From: Raphanus sativus
Lineage: Eukaryota > Streptophyta > Magnoliopsida > Brassicales > Brassicaceae
Reading direction: 5' to 3'
Length of the DNA stretch: 64,000 nt
NCBI RefSeq assembly: GCF_000801105.2
Contig: NC_079517.1
Span: 16,740,001-16,804,000, forward strand
Numbering within the stretch: position 1 is the stretch's first letter; each line of letters starts with the position of its first letter. The translations under genes were made by a program, and so were the position numbers. This document shows, in pieces, positions 1 to 9,488 of the stretch. The notes under the pieces are model-generated. The model searched no databases. It had not been told where the DNA came from and was given only the letters and a program-made list of their open reading frames with translations.

Positions 1-210
1 GATCAACCAAACAAGTTCTCTCTTCTCTCTTTAAATTATCATTTTTTAAACATATACTCTTTATCTTTCGTGAAGATATTACTTTTGGAATTTTCACATA
101 TATTTAAAATAAAGTTAGAATACCAAAAGAACTATTTCAATACATAACTTACAAAAAAAAATTATATGTAATAATTATCATAATCAATATTAAAAATGAA
201 TTAAAAAATC

Positions 211-460
211 AAGTACCATTGAAAACACAAAACTACTATTTTACTCCTAATTTCACTTTTTATGATATTTTTTTCCACTCTTGATAAATGAAAAAGAAAT
301 ACCTTTTACAAGTACCATTGAAAACCCAAAACTACTATTTTACTCTAAACTTCACTTTTGAAAACACAAGAGTAGAAAAAAAAAGTGAAATTAGGAGTAA
401 AGTTTTTCATTTGTCAAGAGTAGAAAACATATTAATAGACATTTATAAAAATATCATAAA
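211..460. repeat. MITE-like foldback with internal direct repeat
   Basis: Two near-identical 50-base units start at 211 and 310 (both begin AAGTACCATTGAAAAC). The stretch 259-358 is also largely complementary to 377-460: TTACTC..TTTCACTTTT and CTCTTGATAAATGAAAAA on the left find their reverse complements GTGAAATTAGGAGTAA and TTTTTCATTTGTCAAGAG on the right. This is the structure of a small foldback element or decayed MITE. I could not fix its ends or a target-site duplication, so the family is left open. Confidence 0.5.
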
Positions 461-469
461 TCCTTGAAG

Positions 470-1026
470 AAACTTAAAGAAGAAGGAAAAGGAAGAGAGA
501 AGAAAAAGCAAGAGAAAAAGATTGAGAAAAAAGAAAAAGGAAACATGTGATTGGTGATTTGGTATATTATTACCTTTTTTTTGCTTTAAAAATAAAGTAA
601 ATCGAAATTAAAAGTAGAAGGGGGACCCTCTGAACCCTTCTTCCTCCTCGTTAAGTTTTAACTATGCTCGAGTGACTTTACTTTGAGCTAGCTTCTTTCT
701 TCTAAATGAATGCCAAGAAACTTTGAGCTAGTGACTTTACTTTGAACTGGGCGATCCACCGGCTACCATCAGCAGCAGCAACAACCTCACCGATTTCTCC
801 CCGGCGGTTAGGGTAGGGGAGCCGGCGCCGGAGCTGTGACCGACTCTTCCACTTACGTTGATCCTTCCTTATCCTCTAAACGCAGGTATTCAATCAATTC
901 CATGACTTCTCAGTTTCTTTAGGATTAGTTTTTGTCCTGATGGCATCAGACTCGGGTGAATCTACCAACTGTGAGCCATTCAGTTCCTAACCAGCACAAT
1001 GGTCCCAATGGTGTCGGCGTATACTC
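470..1026. other. Upstream region of the chimeric gene with a GC-rich patch
   Basis: No complete gene is visible. Bases 480-545 are purine-rich (GA runs). A GC-rich patch at about 755-840 stands out from the AT-rich background and is followed by CGCAGGTATTC near 883, which looks like an exon end with a 5' splice site. It could be a 5' untranslated exon, or a short coding exon, of the gene starting at 1328. That would require splicing across the LTR remnant; this is inference. Confidence 0.3.
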
Positions 1027-1315
1027 TGATATGATCTGATTGTGATCTCGAAACCACACGTGAAGAAGATAGAAAGAGAAGTAGCTAAGCTTCCTTTAAC
1101 TCTTAAGCGCTCTTAGAGATTAAGATTAATTGTTGAAAGTTCCCTCTAAATTAATCATAAAAATTATAGGTCACAACTACAAGAGATCATAACCTAAATT
1201 AAAAAAGGAAAAATCCTTTAAACTTAACTAAAAAGGGAAAAACACCAAACTCTTAATCTAATGCTAAAAGGGAAAATCATTAAGACCGTAGTTCCAAGTT
1301 CTCATATCATACTCC
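1027..1315 (-). mobile_element. Reverse-oriented LTR remnant of the 17.8-19.6 kb retroelement family
   Basis: Read on the minus strand, this stretch aligns along its whole length with the 3' LTR at 19326-19621. Shared blocks include TGTGATCTCG, AGCTAAGCTTCCTTTAAC, GTTCCCTCT, CATAACCTAAATTAAAAAAG and the terminal TCATATCA. The few bases beyond the terminus (TACTCC, 1310-1315) match the polypurine-tract side of the complete element. It is therefore an LTR with a trace of internal sequence, lying antisense just 13 bases before the ATG of the chimeric gene. The identity is clearly partial, so it is an older copy than the one at 19.3 kb. Confidence 0.75.
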
Positions 1316-1327
1316 TATGCAGGTAGT

Positions 1328-2650
1328 ATGATGCACAGAGCCGAGAGAAAATACCAAGTAGGTGCAGTTACAGATGAAGAAGAAGCGAAACGAAGGCAAT
1401 TAAAGGGCATCTTGGAAAAGTTGACCCCGCAAAACTTTGAGAAAGTTTTGGAGCAATTTAAAAGTGTCAACATCGACAACGCCGTTACTCTTACTGGTGT
1501 AGTTTCACAGATATTTGACCAAGCTTCGAAGGAGCCTACCTTGGGTGAGATGTATGGAGATTTATGTTACCATCTGTCTGGGACGTTACCCGATTTCAAT
1601 GAGGATGGTGAAAAGATTACTTTCAGAAGATTGCTTCTCAATAAATGTCAGATGGAATTTGAGAGAGGAGAGAAAGAAGAGGAGGAAGCCAATAGAGTTC
1701 CTGAAGAAGGACAAACCGAGGAGGAGAGACTCAAGGTTCGGAGGAGAAGGCTCGGTAATATTAGACTTATTGGTGAGTTATACAAGAAAAGGATGTTGAC
1801 TGAGAAAATCATGCACGCATGCATCCAGAAGTTGCTCGGGTATGATCAGGATCCACATGAAGAGAACATAGAAGTTCTGTGTGAACTAATGAGTACGATA
1901 GGAGTTATGATCGATCACGACAAAGCTAAGGTCCATATGGATGCATATTTTGAGAGAATGAAAATGCTATCATGCAAACAAGAATTGTCTTCTACAGTCA
2001 GGTTCATGTTAATTAATGCCATCTATCTGAGAAAGAGCAAATGGCAAGAGAGAATGAAAGTTGAAGGGCCAATTCCGGAAACAGTAGGAAATAAAGATTC
2101 TTGCGTCTTTCTCAAGGAAAGAAATGAAAGCATGGATATCAATGGGTTTCATGTCTTGTCTTCACAAGTAATCATTCTGTATACATATTCTTGTTACTCT
2201 ACATGACACCATCTTCATTTTTTTCTTTTTGTCTTTCACTTGCAGGTAGAATCTGTGAGGCGTCTGTTTGAGAGACATCCAGACATTGCAATAGGTTTCC
2301 GTGCAAAGAACCAGCTTCTGAGGAACTCTTGCATGAATTCCCTTCTCAGCTTAATCGAGACACTGTGTCAACCACTTGAAGATCTCTCCAATGAAGATCT
2401 TGTCGAAGCAGACATCGCACTGACTTATGTGAAAGATTTAGGCTTTAGAGTGGATTGGTTGGACAAGAAGCTAGACCAAGTAAAAGAAAAGAAGAGGAAA
2501 GAGCTGTCTGGTTCTGCCATGCTTCAAGAAACAGAGGAAAGTTTACTGAAGCTGAAGCGAAAGTGTGCAGAGCTTGAGGCTCTAGCTGAGGAGCAGAAGG
2601 CCGAGTTGTCGGCCACCAGAACTCCTCTGTCATTCGACGATGTTGTTTGA
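1328..2650 (+). CDS. Chimeric MIF4G (eIF4G-type) + RTM3-like coiled-coil protein
   Basis: Two exons, 1328-2167 and 2246-2650, joined by a 78-base phase-0 intron (CAA|GTAATC ... TTGCAG|GTAGAA), give 414 residues. Residues about 1-247 are a MIF4G domain close to plant eIF4G: LTPQNFEK, NIDNAVTLTGVVSQIFD, KITFRRLLLNKCQ, GNIRLIGELYKKRMLTEKIM, STIGVMIDHDKAK and KWQERMKVEGP are all family signatures. The domain ends at about base 2070. The next 33 residues, ending INGFHVLSSQ, and all of exon 2 (VESVRRLFERHPDIA ... PLSFDDVV) are the linker and helical tail of the MATH-coiled-coil genes next door, with the same intron position and phase. No MATH domain, eIF4E-binding motif or MA3 domain is present. 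MIF4G domains bind eIF4A; the tail is a predicted coiled coil. ATG 1328 is the first Met; CCTATGCAG just before it could also be a splice acceptor, so the N terminus may be longer. Function is not known. Confidence 0.8.
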
Positions 2651-2743
2651 TGACTTGAACAGCTCAAGCTGAGCTCTTAAGACATTTGGTTTTCTACTAT
2701 CTAAGTTTCTTTGTTGGTTGTCAAAATAAGAGATCATCTTGGC

Positions 2744-2950
2744 TTTAGTAAGTGTAGTTTTTTTTTTTTTTTTTTTTTTTTTTGAATGAATGCTAAATTT
2801 ATTCATCAAAAAGCCTATTTACATCAAGTATCAAGTGAGTCCTTTGTAAAGAAAATAAACTCCTAAGAACTTTACAATTGAAATCTTTTCTCCCTCAAAA
2901 CTTCTAACTCTGCTGCCAAAATATTTACTGCCTTTTAGTAAGTGTAGTTT
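2744..2950 (-). mobile_element. Short 5'-truncated retroposon (LINE tail) with 17-bp target duplication
   Basis: TTTAGTAAGTGTAGTTT occurs at 2744-2760 and again at 2934-2950. Between them lies a T-tract (the poly-A tail of a minus-strand insert) followed by about 150 bases whose reverse complement ends ATGAATAAATTTAGCATTCATTC before the A tail. This is a classic target-primed retroposition signature. The body is too short for firm family assignment; a LINE 3' end is most likely. Confidence 0.7.
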
Positions 2951-3804
2951 TGAGTCAGAGTTTCATTATGTTTGCCTATTATATTTGTCACTCTCACATA
3001 CTCACAATCACACGATATGGCAACGACTCTGTTTCTTTATAACAATGACTTGTGAGATAATGGAGCCCACTCGCAAAAGCTCCAAACTTACTAGTAACCG
3101 AATTTAACCAAAACTAAACAGAATTATCTGTAATTTAATCAGTTTGCAGAATCTTAATTGAGTCTGGAATCTTATTTGACTCTTGTTTTCTTTTGATGTA
3201 AAAAAAGTTTGTAATTTTGATCAAATTTGTATTTTAATGGATTTTAAATTCATATTTAGTGTTATTCATTATATTATTTTTAAATATAATGTTAAAATTA
3301 TTTATTGATGATTTTTATTTATAAATCTGTGTTATTCAACTATACAAATTTAAAAATAAATTTAGTTTTATATTGGAGTGTATTTGAATAATTTTTTCTT
3401 ATTTATAAATATTAAATAAAATTCACAATTAAATAACCTTTTTGCTGGGTTATATGTATATTAACTTAATCTTATCTATGTATATTCACCTAAATTACTC
3501 TATAATATAACTAAACAAACTAAAATGAATTTGCTGACAAAAAACAAATTAAACTGAAGTTAGGAAATGAGCAATGACATGTTCCACTCTTTTTTTTGGC
3601 TAGAATATTTTTTTTTTTTTCAGAAACTAAAAGTTCATAATTTTGGCTAGAATTTAAAAAATAAATAAAAAAGTATACTTTTCTATAAACCCTAATATAA
3701 TCTCTCGCTGGACAGGGTGATTCTTCTGTCACTTAACCAGTTTTCAGGGCTTATGTTTCGTTAACCATTAGCTCAGTTTATAGGGTTCTTCTTCTTTTTG
3801 ATCA
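2951..3804. other. AT-rich intergenic stretch and 5' region of the next gene
   Basis: I see no coding signal. The left half is AT-rich low-complexity sequence. The 5' leader of the gene at 3805 lies at the right end. Confidence 0.5.
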
Positions 3805-5351
3805 ATGGGTGAGGATCAAATGGAAAGGAAATTCGCTTGGGTTTTGAAAAAGTTCTCTTCTTTGCAAGATGATGAATACTACTCTCGCCCCTTCGCCGTC
3901 GCCGGCTGCAACTGGTAACTATTGTTTACAAACATCTCTCAAGTCGAGTTGTGGAATTTGATTTAAAATGGGCTCTGTTTTTACAGGCGCCTTGTTACTT
4001 ATCCCAAGGGAGAGGGTGATACTGATGGTTACTTGTCAGTGTATCTTGAACTTGTGGATCCTGAGTCTTTGCCATCTGGTTGGACAAGACAAGTTAACTT
4101 TACCCTCACCGTTGTGTCTAAGCGTAGTGGCCAATCAAACAAAGTATTATTAGTGATTTGTTTTTGCTTGGTGCCCTTAGAAATTTGAGCAATTCCTTCC
4201 TGGTTCATTCATTGTTACGCCTTGTTGTATGATACTTTGGGCCTAATGCCCTGTCTTTGATTTTTGAATATCTTTCTTCATTCCTTGTATGCTCTTTTCT
4301 GATTGATGAGACCCCCAAAAAAGAAAATAATAATCTTTATCTTCTGTTTTTGTGGCAGGTGGTGGGCAATGTTGTTTCAATACAGAGGATACGAGTTGGG
4401 GTCATGATAAGTTCATTTCTCTTACCAAGCTTCATTCCGAGGGTAGAGGATTTCTGGTGGAAAACAAACTCACCATCGTCGCTGAACTGCGTGTACTTCC
4501 AGAGGGAAATGTGAGTATTGCTGCCCCTCTTAGTCTCAGCAGCAAAGATGAAACTCAAGCTGATGAAATAGCTGAGGATGCGGATGTAGTAGATGATGGC
4601 GCGTCTGAAGAGGCTACTTCTGACTGGGTTACAGATAACGATGGTTCTTTTGAAGAGGATGTGGAAAATGATGATGTTCCATCTTCTTGTTTAGATGACG
4701 GAGGTGGGGACATGAGTCCTCTCGACCAATCCAATGCCTTTGATGACGCTGAGTCTGAGGTTTTCAATGAATTTGACTTTTCTCCTTCTCAGGTAAGAAC
4801 TGGTCTTCTATTGTTGTTAGAGAGAAAGCTCTAATCTGAAACTGAACGCTACAGCATGTTCTATTTCATATGTCCATATCTCTTATTTCTTTAGAAAACA
4901 AGTCTCTGGTTTATGTTCATTTCACGCTGTTTATGGCTAACAGGTAGAATCAGTGAGACACATATTCAGAAGACACCCGGACATAGCAATAGGATTCCGC
5001 CCAAGGAACAGACAGATCAGAAGAGCTTACATGAATGAACTCCTTAGCCTCATCGACATGCTATGCCAGTCACCAGAGAAGCTTTCCGAGGATGATCTGA
5101 GCGATGCTGATGACACACTTGCTGATCTGATTGATGTCGGTTTTAGATTAGATTGGCTGAAGACAAAGCTGGACGAAGTCGCTGAAAAGAAGAAGAACGA
5201 ACAGAGTAGTGGGGCGCGGTTACGAACAATGGAGGAACAGTTGCGGAAGCTGAAGATGATGTTCTTGGATCTTGAAACTCAGCTTCAGATGGAAAAGAAT
5301 GAGGCTCTGGTGGCAAGGGCTCCTCTCTCCTTCAACGATGTTGTGTCCTGA
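3805..5351 (+). CDS. MATH domain and coiled-coil protein, RTM3-like, acidic linker
   Basis: Exons are 3805-3914, 3987-about 4159, 4359-4792 and 4944-5351. Exon 1 encodes MGEDQMERKFAWVLKKFSSL ... VAGCNW, the start of a MATH (TRAF-like) domain. Exon 2 has YPKGEGDTDGYLSVYLEL and LPSGWTRQVNF. Exon 3 completes MATH (GGQCCFNTEDTSWGHDKF, FLVENKLTIVAEL), then runs into about 90 acidic residues rich in D, E and S. Exon 4 is the conserved tail VESVRHIFRRHPDIA ... PLSFNDVVS. Relatives such as Arabidopsis RTM3 act in phloem against potyvirus movement, but no function can be assigned here. At the exon 2/3 junction the donor used by paralogues (TTAG|GT) is absent; the nearest GT that keeps frame is at 4160 and is weak. 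The gene may be mis-spliced. Its tail is closest to that of the gene at 9489. Confidence 0.8.
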
Positions 5352-6024
5352 TTTGCGAGGATTCTTGTAGAATTGTAGGTGAAAATCTTGATGTCTTGAT
5401 TCAGACAAGTGTTTTCAGGTTCATATTTTAATGTTCGGTTTTCTAATCTGTTTGACTTCTTCAAATTAACAAAAGGGTCCTTGTTGGCTTCAAGATGAGT
5501 TACTTTGGGAGGCTCTTCCTGTATAACCTCTTACTGTTGTTGCTAGAGCGTGAGAACTCAGACACTCTCTTAATTGCTCTGTTTCTTAAGAGTTAGACTC
5601 TGTGGTACTTTTAGTCTGAAAGATCGTGTGAACCTTATCATTATTTTCTTAATCGAATCAAAGTGTTCAAAAAATTATCTGAAGTTTCCATATTTGTTTT
5701 TGGGTTTCGAAGTTGCTCTATTTTAGGTCTCTTTAGGTTTTGTATAAAAGTACCGAGTTTCTTGATGATGAAGCAATCTACTTGGGAATATGGTTCGGTT
5801 TTATTTGGTTTAGTTTGGTTTGGTTTATCTCGGGTCTAAACCTATTTTTATAAATAAATCATAAAGAGTTTTGATTTCTCCTCCCTTCAACCCTAAAACC
5901 CCCTCTCTCTCTTCAAGGCTTCAATCCTTTCTTGCGTGCTATTCTTTTGCTTGTTTCCAAAATCAGTTTATAGGGTTTTATTGTTGCTACTATTGTTCTC
6001 TATCTATAAACTTTCACCATATCA
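5352..6024 (+). promoter_or_regulatory. Intergenic region with TATA box for the gene at 6025
   Basis: No gene is visible. A good TATA motif (TTTTTATAAATAA) lies at 5845-5857, about 170 bases before the ATG at 6025, followed by a CT-rich leader. Repeated TTTGGTTTGGTTT runs at 5790-5830 resemble those upstream of other family members, for example near 9270. Confidence 0.4.
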
Positions 6025-7337
6025 ATGGATGGGCATATGAAGAAGAAACTCACTTGTGTTTTCAAACACTTGTGTTTGCAACAAGATGACGAGTGCCACT
6101 ACTCTCTTCCCTTCAAGGTCGCCGGCTGCGATTGGTAAATAAAGGAAAACGATTACAGAGATTTTTTTTTGTAAATAAAGGTCCGTTTTCTGTAGTTTGG
6201 ATATTTGTTTTTTCTTGGTGCAGGCGGCTTGTTGCTTTTCGCAAAAGAGATACGGATGGTGGCTACTTGTCCATGTATCTGGATCTCGCCCCTGGAACGC
6301 TCCCACCAGGATGGAGAAGAGACGTGAAGTTTAGCCTCACTCTCGTGACTAAGGGCTTGCCTAGTTTGACCAAAACATTAGGTGACTCTTCTGCATTTAT
6401 GCTCCTTATTAATCATATTATTTTAACTTGTATGTCCTTTTTTTGTGATGATGACAGGAGGGCAAGGCTGTTTCGATGCAGAGAATAACAGCTGTGGCTT
6501 TGAAGAGTTCTTGCCTCTTTCCAAACTTTGGAGATACCTGGATGATTACAGACTCACTATCATCGCTGAACTAGACGTTATCCCAGCTGTTGTGTTACCA
6601 GAGGAACCTGCACACATGATTATTAAACCATCTCTGAGCTGCAACCAAGCTTATGATGATGCATCTGTCAGTAGATCTCAGGTGGAGCAAGTGTCTTGTC
6701 AATTGGAGCAAAAAAATGAGAACCATGATTCAGATGAAAATGGTGGTAAATGGTTTAACACTGTGGCTTCTGTTAAGGAGATTCAACCTGTAAAGGAGAC
6801 AACTAATGTCAACGGGTTTGAGGTTTTGTCTTCTCAGGTAATAATGGAACTTAAGGAGACTTGTGTTATTCCAAATCTCTGAAGCATGCTCTTTCTCATT
6901 AGCTTTGTATATCTTTTTTTTTCACCTCGCAGGTAGAATCTGTGAAGCTTATATTCGAGAGACACCCAGACATCGCTGTGGAGTTTAACGCAAAGAACCA
7001 ACATCTCAAGAACGCATGTATGAACTTCTTGCTAAGCTTAGTGGAGACGTTATGCCAGTCACTTGAGAAGCTCTCCAATGAAGATCTAGTGGAAGCAGAC
7101 ATTGCGTTGACATACTTGAAAGATGCAGGTTATAAGGTGGATTGGCTGGAGAAGAAGCTAGACCAACTAAAAGACAAAAAGGAGGGTGAGCAGTCTTGTT
7201 TGGCTCGGCTCCAAGAAATCGAGGAAAATCTACAGAAACTGAAGCAGAAGTGTTCAGAGCTGGATGTTCTTGCGGAGGAGGAGAAGACAGAGTTGTCAGC
7301 CACAAGAACTGCTCTGTCTTTCGATGATATTGTTTGA
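6025..7337 (+). CDS. MATH domain and coiled-coil protein, RTM3-like
   Basis: Exons 6025-6134, 6224-6381, 6458-6837 and 6933-7337 join to 351 codons (350 residues), all with standard GT-AG sites. Exon 1 is MDGHMKKKLTCVFKHLCLQQ ... VAGCDW; exon 2 has GGYLSMYLDLAPGTLPPGWRR; exon 3 has GGQGCFDAENNSCGFEEFLP and IIAELDVIPAVV, then a linker of about 75 residues with acidic and Gln-rich parts, ending VNGFEVLSSQ. Exon 4 is the tail VESVKLIFERHPDIA ... ALSFDDIV. The tail shares LSNEDLVEADIALTY and ELSATRT with the chimeric gene at 1328, making this its closest relative in the window. No reading-frame damage is seen. The YPKG motif of exon 2 is changed to FRKR. Confidence 0.87.
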
Positions 7338-7639
7338 TTGATGACTTAATTTTGATTTATTAGGCATTTTGGTGTTCTGATATCTTAGTTTCTTCACTGG
7401 TTTCTAAGTAGGCTTTTGCCACAAAGGTTTTTGCTTCTAACAACTTTGTTCTCTTACTGAGTTTCTTGACGAAACAGAGATTTCCCAAACTAAATAGATT
7501 TGCCTGAAACAGAGATCTTGGAGAGTTCATAGGCACTTGGAGTTGGAGTTCATCGACTAGATTTTGAAATGAGAATACGCCATATGTAAAAAGCTTGTCA
7601 TGTTTTTTTTTGTGAAGCATTGAGGTGAGAGTGACACTT

Positions 7640-8060
7640 AAAGAGCAGCATGCTTTTTTGACAGAAAAATGTGGGTTTTACGATTTTTGGCGAGAAATGT
7701 GTATTTTACTATTGTACTGGGAAATATATTTTTGCGGTTTTAGCGGAAAATGTGTTTTCATAGTTTTGGCAAAAATGTGCTTTAGTTTTAGTGGGAATTT
7801 CTTTTACGATTTTGGTTGAAAATTGCATTTTTATGGTTTTTGGCAGGAAATATATTTTTTCCGGTTTTAGTGAGAAAATTCATTTTTATGATTTTGACGA
7901 AAAATAGAATTATTGTGGTTTTAGCAAAAAAAAAAATATTTTTATGGTTTTGGTAGAAAACTGTATTTTTTGGTTTTAGAGGAAATGTATTTTCTATTTT
8001 GGCAAAACAAAATTATAGTCTCGCCGTATTAGCAAAAAATACAGTTTCGAATTTTGTAAG
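7640..8060. repeat. Degenerate tandem repeat, about 30-base period
   Basis: Variants of TTTTTATGGTTTTGGCAGAAAATGTATTTT recur about a dozen times in one direction, with the motif GGTTTTRGYRRAAAAT returning every 28-34 bases. Copies are strongly diverged. No coding signal is present. Similar decayed minisatellites are found between crucifer genes. Confidence 0.6.
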
Positions 8061-8397
8061 AAATTATATCATAATTATTTATTTTTCTTGAATATATATA
8101 TTTATTAGAATAAGAGTAAATTTTTTATATGTTATTTTAGACCGGTTTATCTCTATCTAGATGCACCAATTAAACTCATATGGATGGACCAACTAGAATG
8201 AATCTTATTTTATGCTCAAATTTTAAAATTCATTTGGATGAATCATTTAAAATGCCCGTTTTTCACTAAACGAACATCAATTTCATCGCCATCCAGATAG
8301 ACCCATCCTACTACGTACTCACCTTAGACAAAGGAAAGTTCATGTTTTGTGAATCTTCTACTGGTATAAGCTTTGTTTAAGTTGGAACTATTTTTAT

Positions 8398-8695
8398 CAA
8401 GTGCCCGTAGTGTTCATTTTGGGATCAGTCTTAAACTTGTCTTGTTGATCAGGCATATTCTTGTTCTATTTTAAGTGTGTGCAGTGTTTGTTTCCGTCGT
8501 AACAGCCTTGAATTCTCTTGTTCACGCATTGTTCTTGTTTTACTTTTAACAAGTTTGCGTAGTGTTTGTTTTGGGATCAGCCTTGAACATTTCTTGTTGT
8601 TCAAGCAATGACCATGTTCTCTTTTGATCAAGTATATGTTGTGGTTGTTTTGGGATCAGCCTTGAACTTTTTATTGCTGTTCACGCATTGTTCTA
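8398..8695. repeat. Diverged tandem repeat, about 90-100-base unit
   Basis: The phrases TTTTGGGATCAGCCTTGAAC and TGTTCACGCATTGTTCT recur three to four times (around 8420, 8500, 8575, 8655), separated by 80-90 bases. The array sits where exons 1 and 2 of the MATH fragment at 8736 would be expected. Confidence 0.6.
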
Positions 8696-8735
8696 TTATA
8701 TATTACTTAAAACTTATTTTTATGAGATGTTGGAG

Positions 8736-8968
8736 AAACAGAACACTGTTTTGATGGAAAGACTACAACTTGGGGGATTTCCAGAAATGCTTCGTCTTTT
8801 CAAACTTCATGAGAATGATGGTGGATTTCTTGTGAATGGACAATTGATGATTATTGCAGAGTTAGATGTTTTTGAAATTATTGGCACTCATCAGATGATA
8901 ATGCTGCTGAGTCTAATGATTCACTCAAGAAAACTTCACCTGTGAACAATGCCAATGGAACAAAACAG
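8736..8968 (+). pseudogene. MATH gene fragment, exon 3 only
   Basis: After a possible acceptor (TTGGAG|AAACAG) the sequence reads as exon 3 of the family: H-C-F-D, then FPEMLRLFKLHENDGGFLV and LMIIAELDVFEIIGT, then a linker ending at AAACAG|GTATGA (8968), the normal donor position. An extra G in the GGGGG run at about 8770 and a second shift near 8888 break the frame. Exons 1, 2 and 4 are missing. It is a relic between two intact genes. Confidence 0.75.
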
Positions 8969-9488
8969 GTATGAAAACTAAAGTAAAGTTGAAGAGATGT
9001 TTGTTTTCACGGACAGAACTGGAAAACAGATTACTGTGTTCAGGTCTCCAAAGATTGATGTTTAATCTACATCTTTTTCTCCTTGTACGTTGAAAGTTCT
9101 GTAAAAAAGACCCTCCAAAGAAGAAACGTTGGTCAGAACAAGAGAAGAAATTATCGGGACTTTTGAGCAACGTTTTTAAACCGACCGTGGTTTTTGAATC
9201 GTGGGTCAGTAAGTCCTATTTGCAAGGCAAATTGTTGAACTTTATTTCTTGTTTAAACCGGTTTGATTCGGTACAATTTGGTTTCGTTTGGTTTGAATTA
9301 AATTGGTTTGATACTTATTTGAATTTGTACTGCTTAACAAGCCCTTTCATTTCAACCCTAATTTTCTCTCACAGTCTTCGAGTCCACTGGAGACACTTTT
9401 CACAAACTTTGTAAATCCAATTCAGTTTCTAGGGTTTAGTTGTGCCTTGATGCTCTCACAACTCGATTCCCTAGCATCCTCTTCTTTA

